Assembly (NCBI GenBank): GCA_963834945.1
Contig: CAWIDT010000011.1
Span: forward strand, 336,813-400,812
Direction: 5' to 3'
Length of the DNA: 64,000 bases
From: R-RK-3 sp963834945
GTDB taxonomy: Bacteria > Pseudomonadota > Alphaproteobacteria > Rhizobiales > Rhodomicrobiaceae
Position numbers and translations under genes: made by a program. The notes under the pieces were generated by a model, which saw nothing but the letters and a program-made list of their open reading frames with translations, was not told where the DNA came from and did not search any database. Shown piece after piece: positions 1 through 9,841 of this stretch (positions within the stretch are counted from its first letter, which is position 1; each line of letters opens with the position of its first letter).

Positions 1-365
1 GCGTAGCACATTCCCGCGCGGCGGAACGCCTCTGCCACCTGATGGGCCGCGGCGTAGAACTTGTCCAAGCGGATATTGCGATTGGCGGCGACACTATAGA
101 GATCACAGGCCTTGACTTCGTCCTTCGCGACCAGCTTGCCCTCGCGATAAATGTTCCCCAAGCGAAGCATGGCATGCAGGCTGCCTTGATTGGCGGCGCG
201 TTCCAGCGCTTGGATTCCGACATCCACCCGGCCGTCGCGAAACGCGTCTTCCGCGGTCGCATATTCCTCAGCCAAGGATCGGGTCGACTGCTCCGACGCA
301 ACCGCCAACCCCGCCGACGCCCAAAGTACCGAGAGCGCCGCTACCGCCCGAAAAACCTGTCGCAT
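1..365 (-). CDS. Sel1-repeat (TPR-like) exported protein, 3' part outside window
   Basis: The N-terminal about 120 residues are visible and the gene runs off the left edge. The start at 365 gives a short basic N-terminus (MRQVFRAVAAL), a hydrophobic stretch and an Ala-rich cleavage region (AGLAVAS), a good signal peptide. The following part has the spacing of Sel1/TPR helices (AEDAFRDGRVDVGIQALERAA, then GSLHAMLRLGNIYREG). Sel1 proteins are protein-interaction scaffolds, often periplasmic, and the specific role here is unknown. An in-frame ATG at 380 would overlap the ilvD stop by 14 bases; the one at 365 lies just past the ilvD stop and is preferred. Either way the gene is likely cotranscribed with ilvD. 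Confidence 0.6.
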   Translation of the reverse strand, partial: MRQVFRAVAALSVLWASAGLAVASEQSTRSLAEEYATAEDAFRDGRVDVGIQALERAANQGSLHAMLRLGNIYREGKLVAKDEVKACDLYSVAANRNIRLDKFYAAAHQVAEAFRRAGMCY

Positions 366-366
366 C

Positions 367-2091
367 TTACTGATCCGCATAACTTATTACTTCTTCTTTT
401 GCCCCTGGATGAGTAACGGCGCCATTTCGCGCAGGCCCCACTTGCTGCGCGTATTTCCAGAGTGCGCCGCTCCGATACAGGTTTTTCGGTGCTGACCATT
501 GCGCACGGCGCTTGGCCAGTTCCTCTTCGGAAACGTTCAGATCGAGCCGCCCCGTCTCGGCATCCATGGATATGATGTCGCCGTCCCGCACCAGCGCGAT
601 CGGCCCGCCGAGGGCGGCTTCCGGGCCGACATGACCGATACAGAATCCACGCGTCCCGCCGGAAAACCGGCCATCGGTAATGAGCGCAACCTTCTCGCCC
701 GCCCCCTGCCCGTAAAGCGCGGCGGTGGTGGAGAGCATTTCGCGCATTCCGGGGCCGCCGATCGGACCCTCATAGCGGATCACGAGAACTTCGCCTTCGC
801 GGTACTCACGATTGTCGACGGCGCGGAACGCTTCTTCCTCGCTGTCGAAGCATCGCGCCGGCCCCTGGAACTGCAGCTTATGCAGACCGGCGACCTTGAC
901 GATGGCACCGTCTGGCGCCAGCGTGCCGCTCATGCCGGCGACACCGCCGGTCGGCGAGAGCGGATCGCTGAGCGGCCGTATCACGTCCTGATCTTCCGGA
1001 AACGCCACGCCGGCCAGATTCTGCGCGAGGGTCTTGCCGGTCACAGTCAGGCAATCGCCGTGCAGATAGCCCCCGTCCAGCAGCACCTTCAGCAGCACCG
1101 AGACGCCGCCGACATCGTACATATCCTTGGCCACGTAACGGCCGCCGGGCTTCAGATCTGCGAGATAGGGTGTCTTCTTGAAGATCTGCGCGACGTCGAA
1201 CAGGTCGAATTCGATGCCCGCCTCATGCGCGATCGCGGGCAGGTGCAGCGCCGCATTGGTCGAGCCGCCGGACGCCGCAACCACGGTCGCGGCGTTTTCC
1301 AAACTCTGGCGCGTGACGATGTCGCGCGGCCGAATGTTCTGAGCCAACAGATACATCACCGCGCGTCCGCTTTCATGAGCGTATTGATCACGGCTTTCAT
1401 AGGGAGCGGGCGCTCCGGCCGAACCGGGCAACGCAAGGCCCATCGCCTCCGAGACGCAGGCCATGGTGTTGGCCGTGAACTGCCCGCCGCAGGACCCAGC
1501 ACTTGGGCAGGCGACACATTCGAGCTCATGCAGATCCGCATCCGACATGTTTCCCGCAGAATGCTGTCCGACCGCCTCGAATACGTCGACAACGGTTACA
1601 TCCCTGCCCTTGAATCTGCCTGGCAGAATAGACCCACCGTACATAAAGATACTGGGTACATTAAGGCGGACCATTGCCATCATCATGCCCGGCAAGGACT
1701 TGTCGCAGCCCGCCAGACCGACCATCGCATCGTAGCAATGGCCCCGCATCGTCACTTCGATCGAGTCGGCGATCACGTCCCGCGAAACCAGCGAGGACTT
1801 CATGCCCTGGTGGCCCATCGCGATGCCGTCGGTCACCGTGATGGTGCAGAACTCACGCGGTGTGCCATGGGCTTCCGCGACACCCTTTTTCACCGTCTGC
1901 GCCTGGCGCATCAGCGAGATGTTGCAGGGAGCCGCCTCGTTCCAGCAGGAAACAACTCCGACGAAAGGCTGATTGATCTGCTCTTCGGTCAGCCCCATGG
2001 CATAGTAATAAGACCTATGCGGCGCACGCTCCGGCCCTTGAGTGACATGCCGGCTTGGTAGCCAATTCTTATCGAAAGTGTTTGCGTCCAT
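367..2091 (-). CDS. ilvD: dihydroxy-acid dehydratase
   Basis: The enzyme catalyses the last common step of valine, leucine and isoleucine synthesis: dehydration of 2,3-dihydroxy acids to 2-oxo acids, using an Fe-S cluster and Mg2+. The family signatures are visible: GHCYDAMVGLAGCDKSLPG with a cluster cysteine, VACPSAGSCGGQFTANTM with further cysteines, and the C-terminal ITDGRFSGGTRG block. About 574 residues is the normal length. The start at 2091 (MDANTFDKNW) fits the family better than the upstream in-frame codon at 2112, which would add seven residues. The 3' end overlaps or abuts the following Sel1-type gene. Confidence 0.93.
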   Translation of the reverse strand: MDANTFDKNWLPSRHVTQGPERAPHRSYYYAMGLTEEQINQPFVGVVSCWNEAAPCNISLMRQAQTVKKGVAEAHGTPREFCTITVTDGIAMGHQGMKSSLVSRDVIADSIEVTMRGHCYDAMVGLAGCDKSLPGMMMAMVRLNVPSIFMYGGSILPGRFKGRDVTVVDVFEAVGQHSAGNMSDADLHELECVACPSAGSCGGQFTANTMACVSEAMGLALPGSAGAPAPYESRDQYAHESGRAVMYLLAQNIRPRDIVTRQSLENAATVVAASGGSTNAALHLPAIAHEAGIEFDLFDVAQIFKKTPYLADLKPGGRYVAKDMYDVGGVSVLLKVLLDGGYLHGDCLTVTGKTLAQNLAGVAFPEDQDVIRPLSDPLSPTGGVAGMSGTLAPDGAIVKVAGLHKLQFQGPARCFDSEEEAFRAVDNREYREGEVLVIRYEGPIGGPGMREMLSTTAALYGQGAGEKVALITDGRFSGGTRGFCIGHVGPEAALGGPIALVRDGDIISMDAETGRLDLNVSEEELAKRRAQWSAPKNLYRSGALWKYAQQVGPARNGAVTHPGAKEEVISYADQ

Positions 2092-2174
2092 TTGCACACT
2101 CAATCCGCCCAAGGGCTTTCATTGCCGCGGTACTTCCGCAGGTTTGCTTTTTCATTAGTGATGCTGAACTCACA

Positions 2175-2204
2175 ACTATAATTACTGTCCAGTATTCTGT
2201 ACAA
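2175..2204 (-). promoter_or_regulatory. candidate sigma70-type promoter upstream of ilvD
   Basis: On the minus strand there is TTGTAC, an 18-base spacer and TATAGT, which resembles -35 and -10 boxes about 60–85 bases before the ilvD start. The rest of 2113–2408 between ilvD and the valS 3' end contains no gene I can support. This is pattern matching only. Confidence 0.3.
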
Positions 2205-2408
2205 CTTAGAATTGCGTTCAAAATCCGACCACGCACTACAATGCTGCTATGGTCGAAAAGTTTTATGGCGCAAAAGAGGCGGGAATGTCTCACCGCGTTG
2301 CGAGATTGCAACATCGCCCTCGAAAGCCATTTAGGGCTTGGGAACGCACCGCGAAGCGCGAAGCGGCCAACCGCTATTTTCGGTAGAGTGTGGCGTGTGC
2401 GCCACTCG

Positions 2409-5261
2409 TCACGCTGCCGCCTCGAGCCGCCTCAGAGCGTCATGCAGGCGCTGCTGCGTGGCGGATGCGTGCGCCCGCCGCTCACGATTCTCCTCGACGA
2501 CGTGCTCGGGAGCCCGGGAGGTGAATTTCTCGTCGGCAAGCTTCTGATCCAGCTTCTCCAGCTCACCTTTGAGCTTGTCGATCTCACGCTTCAGGCGTTC
2601 GCCTTCCGCTTTTAGATCGATGATCTCCGCGAGCGGCAAAGCCAGCGTCGCGGCTTTGGTGACGATCTGAACGGCCCCTTTGGGGGCGGTTTCCTTGAAG
2701 GTGATGGATGACAGTCGGGCAAGCTGGGCGAGCGTCGTGCCGTGGCGCTCGGCGCGCGCCCTGATGTCATTCGAGGCACCGGCGATGATCAGCGGAATCT
2801 GCGCCGCCGCGGGTACGTTCATTTCCGACCGGACCGAACGCACCTCCGAGACTAGCTCGATGATCCAGGCGATTTCCTCGTCGGCCTCGCCGTGCTCCAG
2901 GCCCTTCAGGTCGTCGGGCCAGGGCGACAGGATCAGCATCTCGCCGCGACCGCCCGCCGCCTCGCCGATCCGCCACCAGAGCTCCTCGGTGATGAAGGGC
3001 ATGAAGGGATGCAGCAGCGCCAGGATGCGATCGAAAGTCCAGGCGAACATCGCGCGGGTTTCGGCCTTGGCGGCCTCGTCGGCGCCATTCAGCACCGGCT
3101 TGGCGAGTTCCAGATACCAGTCGCAGAACGTATGCCACACGAAGTGATAGGTCGCGTTCGCCGCGTCGTTGAAGCGCTGCTGCTCGATGGCGTCCGTAAC
3201 GGCGGCGGCGCTACGCTGCGCCTCGCCGGCGATCCAGCGATTGATCGTCTGTTTCGCGTTTGCGGGGTCGAAGCCCTTGGCGGGCACGCAAGCGTTCATC
3301 TCGCCGAAGCGCGCCGCGTTCCAGATCTTGGTCGCGAAATTGCGATAGCCCTCGACGCGGGCGGTGGACAGCTTGATGTCGCGCCCTTGCGCCGCCATCG
3401 CCGCGAGCGTGAAGCGGAGGGCGTCGGCGCCATATTGGTCGATGAGTTCGAGGGGGTCCATGACGTTCCCCTTCGATTTCGACATCTTCTGGCCCGTCTC
3501 GTCTCGGACCAGCGCGTGGATGTAGACCGTGTGGAACGGCACCTCTTGCATGAAGTGCAGCCCCATCATCATCATCCGCGCCACCCAGAAGAAGATGATG
3601 TCGAAGCCGGTGACGAGCACGCTGGTGGGGTAATAGCGCTTCAGTTCCGGCGTTTCGTCCGGCCAGCCGAGCGTCGAGAATGCCCAGAGCGCGGAGGAGA
3701 ACCAGGTGTCGAGCACGTCCTCGTCGCGCCAGATACAAATGGGCGATTTTCACGGTGGCAAATTCCGGCCTCTACGTCGTCATGCATCTGCTGCAAACGG
3801 ACAATTGTTTTTCGCATACGCAGCAGGCGCTTCTCGGCAAGATACAATCTTCACATTTGTAACTAATATCTCGTGATCTGTCCGACGACTGCTGCTTCGT
3901 TTAGCGCTGACGAAGATTTAGGTGATGGGCATAATCGCGCGAGCTCGTCAGATACTCGCGCAGCGTTCCTTGCGACCATACCATGCCGGGATCTGATGCC
4001 CCCACCAGAGCTGGCGCGAAATGCACCAGGGCTTGATGTTGCGCATCCATTCAAAATAGGTCTTTTCCCAGTTTTTCGGCACGAAGACCGTGCGTCCGTC
4101 CTCGACAGCCTCAATGGCGGGGCCGGCAAGCGTCTTGGCGTCGACATACCATTGGTCGGTCAGCCATGGCTCGATGATCGTGTTCGACCTATCGCCATAA
4201 GGCACCTTCAGCACATGCGGCTCGATCTTCTCGACCAGCCCCAGCGCTTCCAGATCGCGACGACGCGTTTCCTCGCCTCGAAGCGGTCCAGCCCACGATA
4301 GGCTCCCGGCGCGTTCTCGCTTCAGCGCGCCATGCTGGTCGAAAATGTTGATCAGCGGCAGATCGTGCCGGCGGCCGACCTCGAAATCGTTCTCGTCATG
4401 CGCGGGCGTGATCTTCACCGCGCCGGAGCCCTGCTCGGGATCGGCGTACTCGTCAGCGACGATCGGGATTTCCCGCCCGACCAGCGGCAGCACGACCGTC
4501 TTGCCGATATATTTCTTCCAGCGCTTGTCGTCCGGATGCACCGCGACGGCTGTGTCGCCCAGCATCGTCTCGGGCCGCGTCGTCGCGACGACGATATGCT
4601 TGTGCTTCAGCCGGCCAGGATCCTTGATCGGATAGCGGAAATACCAAAGATGCCCCTTGGTCTCGACCGACTGCACCTCAAGGTCCGAAATGGCGGTCAG
4701 CAGCTTGGTGTCCCAATTGACCAGCCGCTTGTCCTTATAGATCAGCGCTTTCCTTGGCCTCTTGTACAGCTCGACGAACACCTTGGCGACGGCCTTGGAC
4801 AGGCCCTCATCCATGGTGAAGCGCTCACGCGACCAGTCGCAGGATGCGCCCAGCCGCTTCAGCTGCCCGATGATCGTGCCGCCGGACTGCTCCTTCCACT
4901 CCCACACGCGCTTGACGAATGCCTCGCGCCCCATCGTCCGGCGATCCGGCTGCTGGCGCTCCATGAGTTGGCGCTCGACGACACTCTGAGTCGCAATGCC
5001 GGCGTGGTCGGTCCCAGGCTGCCAGAGCACATCCTTGCCGCGCATCCGCTCGAAGCGAACCAGCACGTCCTGCAGGGTGTTGTTGAGCGCGTGCCCCATA
5101 TGCAGCGAGCCCGTCACATTGGGCGGCGGGATGACGATGCAAAAGGGCTCGGCGGGCTGGCCGTCCGCAGTCCTGCGGCCGGCGCGAAATGTTCCGGCAT
5201 CGTCCCATTGCTGGTAGATCCGGCCTTCGATATCGGAGGGGTTGTAATGTTTTTCGAGCAT
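2409..5261 (-). pseudogene. valS: valyl-tRNA synthetase, reading frame broken in the catalytic domain
   Basis: The N-terminal piece (5261 to 3948, 437 residues) carries the class I HIGH-type motif as HMGH near residues 54–57 and ends shortly after QLWWGHQIPAWYG. The C-terminal piece resumes at RDEDVLDTWFSSALW (from about 3728), carries KMSKS, the anticodon-binding region and the terminal coiled coil rich in Lys/Glu, and ends at 2409. Between them about 250 bases contain stops in every frame, although a fragment resembling the expected IFVSANEAA stretch is still recognisable across two frames. Both outer parts are well conserved. ValRS is essential, so either another copy exists, the two halves act together, or the region is an assembly error. 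It is followed in the usual alphaproteobacterial order by popZ upstream. Confidence 0.85.
3726..3974 (-). other. frame-disrupting AT-richer segment inside valS
   Basis: This segment lies between the WYG codons (ending 3975) and the RDED codons (starting near 3728) of ValRS. Related enzymes have roughly 30–60 codons here; this stretch is 83 codons long, lower in G+C than its flanks and closed in all frames. It contains a short inverted pair, ACAAATG at 3735–3741 and CATTTGT at 3854–3860, each next to a TA dinucleotide, which might mark a small insertion. That interpretation is weak. Confidence 0.35.
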
Positions 5262-5373
5262 GTTGGATAAGATGAGCAGGAAAATCGCGTTGGGGAACCA
5301 TTAAGCGCGAGCGCAAACGGGCGTCAACCCGCTTGGCGAGGCCGGGCGCGAGGCGAGAAAGGCGTTTTCCCGG

Positions 5374-7116
5374 TCAGTGCCGAGGACTGCCTTCGCCGCG
5401 CGCCATGCTAACGAGATCCTGATCGGCGATTTCCTCGCGAACGGCGCGTTCGACGATGCGCGGCAGATTATCGTTCAGCCATTGCACGATCAGCGGTTTG
5501 ATCATGTCTTTGATGCTGTCTTCAAGGCCGGCGGGAAAGGCGATCCCGGGCGATGCCGTCTCGGCGAGCGGCGCGGCAGGTTGCTTTGACGAGGCAGCCG
5601 GCTCCTGCTTTGGTGCGGGCCTCGCTGCCGGCGTCGGCGGCGCCTGTCGGCTTGGCTGCGACGCGGTGCCAAAAATTTCAGCGTGCGCCTGGCGCTCGGT
5701 CAGCCCCGGATCGGAGAACATGCCTTTCAAATGCTGGCGAGGCAAATCCTGCGGGGGCGGCTCGGCGAACGGTGAGTCACGGCGCGGCGCCTCGGGCACG
5801 CGGTCACCTGCGAATGCGTTGGTCGTCCGCTCCGCGGACTGAGGCGCTAGAGAGAGCTCCGGCGGGGCGGCAAAGAGGCCGCTCTCAGCGTCGGGCGGCA
5901 ACAACGCTTCTGGGAGCTCGGGGGGCTCAGGAATCATCGGCGTCGCATCACGTGCCGCCATATCCTCCTGATGATCCGCTTCGACTTCGGCGATGGCGGT
6001 CGCCAGCGAATCGGTTATCGCATCCATAAAGGGCTTGTCGGCGTGCAGCGCTTGAGCCACGGACGGCGCCCGCAGCTTATCGCTGGCGAAATCCGCGATG
6101 GTTGCCTTTGCCAGATCCTCAGCCTTTGCCAGACGAGGGTCCGCCGGCGGCGGAGCCTCCGAAGGCTTCTTTTGTGAACCGCCGAAGACCCGCGTCAACA
6201 TTTCACCAACGAAGGTCTTTTCCTTCTCGATTTCGGCCCGGCTCTCACCACTACCCGAAAGCGGCGGCGCGATGTCACTCTCGTCGGCATCCAGGAATGG
6301 TGCGGCGGGGCCACCTTCAGGGACCGGCATTTGCACGCCTTCGGTCCACTCCTCCGGTCCGCTCATATTCTGGCGCGGCGCGGAGGTGGGGCGAGTTGCA
6401 GGTTTCTCGCCGGAATGCTGCGGCGCACGGACCCTTGGCCCTTCGCTCTCGAGATGTCTGGCGGACCAGGCCGGCTTCGGCGCAGGACGGGATTGCGACT
6501 GCGATTGCGCAGCTCTTGCCGAAGCTTCGGCCGCAGACTTGGTCGCACCGTCCTTTTCCCCAGCCGCATCATTGCGACGCTCAGCGGCGGGAGGCCGGCG
6601 TGACGGTGACGGCACAGGCGGTGGAGTGGCGGCCCAATCCTGCGAGGGCGCGGCTTCAATGTCCGGGGAAGGCTTTGGAGCACCCGATAGGCGCTGCACC
6701 TCCGCGACGACGTTGGAGAGAACGCTTTCCAGCTCTTCTCCAGAGGGCGGCAAGGACCGGATGGCAAACAGTCCTGCTTGGGCCGGCTGCGGCTCGCGCG
6801 GAGAGGCGAGCGGCGTGGCACCGGCAAATGTCATATCGCCGCTTCCGCCATCCCCCTCAATCATGCTGTCTTCGGTCAGCTCAAGGATGTCATCCTCGGC
6901 CTGAGCAGCCGCAGGCTCTTGTGGCTCGGGATAGAAGGCGTCAATGCTTCTGGGAGATTGGCGGCGCGGCTCCTGCTCGTTACGCGAGGGAGTCACATCG
7001 GCCGGCGCCTCTAAAAAACCACCTGCCCGCTGATTGCCGTCATCCGCGATGATCTTGCGAATCGAGGCCAGGATCTCCTCGATCGATGGCTCCGAACTCT
7101 GCTCTGGCTTCCGCAT
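5374..7116 (-). CDS. popZ: PopZ-like polar organizing protein (DUF2497), unusually long
   Basis: The N-terminal helix (PSIEEILASIRKIIADD, residues about 10–26) and the C-terminal helical region (LEDSIKDMIKPLIVQWLNDNLPRIVERAVREEIA) are the two conserved parts of PopZ. In Caulobacter, PopZ assembles at the cell pole, anchors ParB–parS and recruits cell-cycle factors through an acidic/proline-rich disordered linker. Here the linker is about 500 residues, rich in Pro, Ala, Glu and Asp, giving 580 residues against 177 in Caulobacter. Position between tolC and valS is the usual alphaproteobacterial arrangement. Function at the pole is inferred from the family. Confidence 0.8.
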   Translation of the reverse strand: MRKPEQSSEPSIEEILASIRKIIADDGNQRAGGFLEAPADVTPSRNEQEPRRQSPRSIDAFYPEPQEPAAAQAEDDILELTEDSMIEGDGGSGDMTFAGATPLASPREPQPAQAGLFAIRSLPPSGEELESVLSNVVAEVQRLSGAPKPSPDIEAAPSQDWAATPPPVPSPSRRPPAAERRNDAAGEKDGATKSAAEASARAAQSQSQSRPAPKPAWSARHLESEGPRVRAPQHSGEKPATRPTSAPRQNMSGPEEWTEGVQMPVPEGGPAAPFLDADESDIAPPLSGSGESRAEIEKEKTFVGEMLTRVFGGSQKKPSEAPPPADPRLAKAEDLAKATIADFASDKLRAPSVAQALHADKPFMDAITDSLATAIAEVEADHQEDMAARDATPMIPEPPELPEALLPPDAESGLFAAPPELSLAPQSAERTTNAFAGDRVPEAPRRDSPFAEPPPQDLPRQHLKGMFSDPGLTERQAHAEIFGTASQPSRQAPPTPAARPAPKQEPAASSKQPAAPLAETASPGIAFPAGLEDSIKDMIKPLIVQWLNDNLPRIVERAVREEIADQDLVSMARGEGSPRH

Positions 7117-7293
7117 TCATACCTCCGCCGCATGGCGAGCGGCGGCGCTGCCCGACCGCACATGGGATCGAACTTCGCCGCTTCGGCAACTGACGTGAAC
7201 CAATCGCAGCAGCCAGCCATCGAGCCGCGCACGGCTCCATTTCTTGTCACTATGAGCGACTCGGCTGCAACACTCAATACCCGCGCGAGCTTA

Positions 7294-8769
7294 TCACCGC
7301 AAGTGGTCGCTGGTATAGGCGGGGCCGTCATAGCGCCCCTGCCCCGGAGCCCGTCCCGGCGCCCTGACCGGAAGAACCACCGGCTCGGATTCGCTCTCTT
7401 CCGTGGTCGTGCTCCAACCAATCCACTTGTCGGCGACTTCTCCATAATGGCGAGTTGGATCGTATTGCTCCACGCCAAGATTAAGGACCGCGGCGGAAAT
7501 GCGCCCGATCGAGGAGAGCAGCTGATAAGACGCAACGACGAGATTGCGGCGCGACGTCGCCTGGCTGACCTCGGAATTCAGCAGTTCCTGCTCTGCGTTC
7601 AGCACATCGAGAACGGTGCGCTGCCCGACCTTCTCTTCTTCCCGCACCCCGGCCAGGGCAACGCGGTTCGCATCCACCTGCGCCTGATCGGATATGATCT
7701 GGGCGCGCGCCGCTACGAGCGTACCCCAAGAGGAGATGACATTGGCGCGGACCAATTCACGAGACACGTCGATCTGCTGGCGAAGCTGGGAGCGCGTCTC
7801 CACCCCTTGCCGGATGCGGGCATAGACCTCACCGCCTTCATAGATCGGTATAGTGACAACGCCGGCGACGGTGGTGACGTCCTGACGATCGCTCACGCCG
7901 GGACCGCCGGTGCTGCGGCCGTAATTCGCCTGCAAATTGACCGAAGGCAGCAATTCGCCTTCCGTTTGCTTGATCACATGATCCTGCGCGCGCTCGCGGA
8001 AGATTGAGCCGAGGACGATTGGATTTTCGCCTTCGCCGATTCGGAGCGACTCCTCCTGGGATTTCGGCGTGATCTTTGTCGGCCCCGGATCCCGCAACGT
8101 GCCTGGGGAATTGCCGATGAGCTGCGCGTAGGTGGCGCGGCTGGCTTGAAGCGAAGCGCGCGCCGCGCTGATCGCCGATTCGGCGCCGCTGGCACGGGCA
8201 CGCGCCTGCGCGACGTCGGTTTTTGTGACCTCGCCGACCTGGAATCGGTCCTGCGCGGCGCGGAGCTGTTCGGAGAGCACCCGCTGGTTGTTCAGTTGAA
8301 GGTTCAGCACCGCCTGATCGCGAACGACATTTACATAGGCGGTGACGGCGTTCACCAATACGTCCTGCTCGGAGCTGCGAAGGTCTTCGCGGCCGGCTTC
8401 GACCAGCGCCTCGGCGCCCTTCACCGCATTGATGGTGCGGAAGCCCTGAAAAATCGGCTGGTTAAGCGTCACCGAATAGTCGTTCGAGAGGAAGTTTCCC
8501 TCATTTCCGGGGAGGTTGGGGCTGGTATTGATATTCTGAAACGTTCGCGACACCTGCCCGTTGATCGTGGGGCGAAAACCCGATTTCGCACGCGCCACTT
8601 CTTCGTCTGTCGCGCGCAGCTGGGCGCGGGACGCTTTAAGCGTCGGGTTGAACAGATACGCCCGCGCCAGCGCTTCCTGAAGGCTTTCTGCGCCTGCAGG
8701 TACGATAAACGCGCCCAGAATCATAGCCGAAACGGTCAGAATCCTAAGTGTCGGGCGCATTCTTTTCAT
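7294..8769 (-). CDS. tolC: TolC family outer membrane channel protein
   Basis: TolC-type proteins form a trimeric outer-membrane barrel with a periplasmic helical tunnel and serve type I secretion and RND/ABC efflux. The start at 8769 gives MKRMRPTLRILTVSAMILG and an AGAES cleavage site; longer upstream starts would put about 40 non-signal residues before it. Two similar halves of long amphipathic helices are visible, with typical blocks such as NPTLKASRAQLRATDEEVARAKSG, NQPIFQG and the second-half VVTIPIYEGGEVYARIRQ and EEKVGQRTVLDVLNAEQELLNS. No partner pump gene is nearby. Its neighbours are the PCMT-type gene upstream and popZ downstream, as in many Rhizobiales and relatives. Confidence 0.88.
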   Translation of the reverse strand: MKRMRPTLRILTVSAMILGAFIVPAGAESLQEALARAYLFNPTLKASRAQLRATDEEVARAKSGFRPTINGQVSRTFQNINTSPNLPGNEGNFLSNDYSVTLNQPIFQGFRTINAVKGAEALVEAGREDLRSSEQDVLVNAVTAYVNVVRDQAVLNLQLNNQRVLSEQLRAAQDRFQVGEVTKTDVAQARARASGAESAISAARASLQASRATYAQLIGNSPGTLRDPGPTKITPKSQEESLRIGEGENPIVLGSIFRERAQDHVIKQTEGELLPSVNLQANYGRSTGGPGVSDRQDVTTVAGVVTIPIYEGGEVYARIRQGVETRSQLRQQIDVSRELVRANVISSWGTLVAARAQIISDQAQVDANRVALAGVREEEKVGQRTVLDVLNAEQELLNSEVSQATSRRNLVVASYQLLSSIGRISAAVLNLGVEQYDPTRHYGEVADKWIGWSTTTEESESEPVVLPVRAPGRAPGQGRYDGPAYTSDHLR

Positions 8770-8998
8770 TATGAGAGCGCTTGGTTTCCCCTCAGGTCTG
8801 CTTTGCATCCCTGTCCGTCCCCTTCTGAGCACCAGTATAAAATTTCCCGCAATGGAACCCGAACATTTCCACCCCTGACACCAGAACAAATACAACCGGC
8901 GGCTGGCAGGACAAAGCCGAAAGCGCCGTAAGCGCCGGTTGAAGCCCTGGTTTATGCCGCGTCGTTGCCTTTTTGCCGCGCAGGCGAATCAAAAAGAG

Positions 8999-9670
8999 TC
9001 AAAAAGCAAAGGCTTGCATAGGCTCAAAGCCCGGAAGTAAAGGCGCGGCTGCATCAAAAGACGTAACCCTCTGAATTCGCGAATCAATTTTGCGCAACAA
9101 ATAGGCCTTTGCTGCTGTGTCCTGGCCGGTGACCGCGACCAGCCGGCCGCCTTCTGCGAGCTGCCCGAGCAGCGTTTCGGGATCACGGCTGACGCGGCCG
9201 TTTAGAAAAATCGCGTCGAACGGAGCGCCTGCGGGAAAACCGTCTTGCAACGGTCCCGACACCACTTGGGTGTTTTCGATTCGCTGCCCCGACAGCAGGT
9301 CAATCGCCAACGCGGCCAATCCGGCGTCGCACTCCAGCGCGACCACCTCCCGCGCCAGTTGTGCCAGGATCGCGGTCGAGTAGCCGGTCGCGGCGCCGAC
9401 ATCCAGCACCTTGTCGCCCGGCTTTATATCGGCAAGCTGGACGAGCTTGGCGAACACCATCGGCGACAATAAATAGCGGGCGGGTTGCCCCTCACGCGCG
9501 CTTTCCACGCGCAACCCTGCATCCATATAGGCGAGGCTGCGCAGCGACGGCGGCACAAACAGCTCTCGCTGCGTCGTGAGCATGGCATTCAGGAGCTCCG
9601 CCTGAGTCACCGCATTGGGGCGGATCTGCGACTCGATCATGGTCGCGCGTTCGGCTTTGAAATTGATCAT
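8999..9670 (-). CDS. protein-L-isoaspartate O-methyltransferase family protein
   Basis: A class I SAM-dependent methyltransferase of the PCMT type. The SAM-binding glycine-rich loop is VLDVGAATGYSTAIL, preceded by YLLSPMVFAKLVQLADIKPGDK. The N-terminal RATMIESQIRPNAV motif is characteristic of the short alphaproteobacterial PCMT paralogue encoded next to tolC. Authentic repair of isoaspartyl residues is not certain for this paralogue. The start at 9670 (MINFKAERA) has a GAAGGG ribosome-binding site just upstream; the longer frame to 9811 has no homologous content. The gene is 223 residues, the usual length. Confidence 0.8.
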   Translation of the reverse strand: MINFKAERATMIESQIRPNAVTQAELLNAMLTTQRELFVPPSLRSLAYMDAGLRVESAREGQPARYLLSPMVFAKLVQLADIKPGDKVLDVGAATGYSTAILAQLAREVVALECDAGLAALAIDLLSGQRIENTQVVSGPLQDGFPAGAPFDAIFLNGRVSRDPETLLGQLAEGGRLVAVTGQDTAAKAYLLRKIDSRIQRVTSFDAAAPLLPGFEPMQAFAF

Positions 9671-9841
9671 GATGGCCCTTCGGGAGCGATGTTGCACGGC
9701 TGGGAAGGCGCCGCCGCCCCAACTCGGCGGGACAGTACGGCAACAACGGGAAATTTGCCAAGCCCGGAAGGGGGTATCGGCAATTATTGAAAAGCGGCGG
9801 CGCCTGCCCAATTATGATCGACAGTTTACCAGAGTGATCCC

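Noticed and set aside
499..2061. 520-codon plus-strand frame opposite ilvD
   Set aside because: Antisense to a highly conserved enzyme; no recognisable content.
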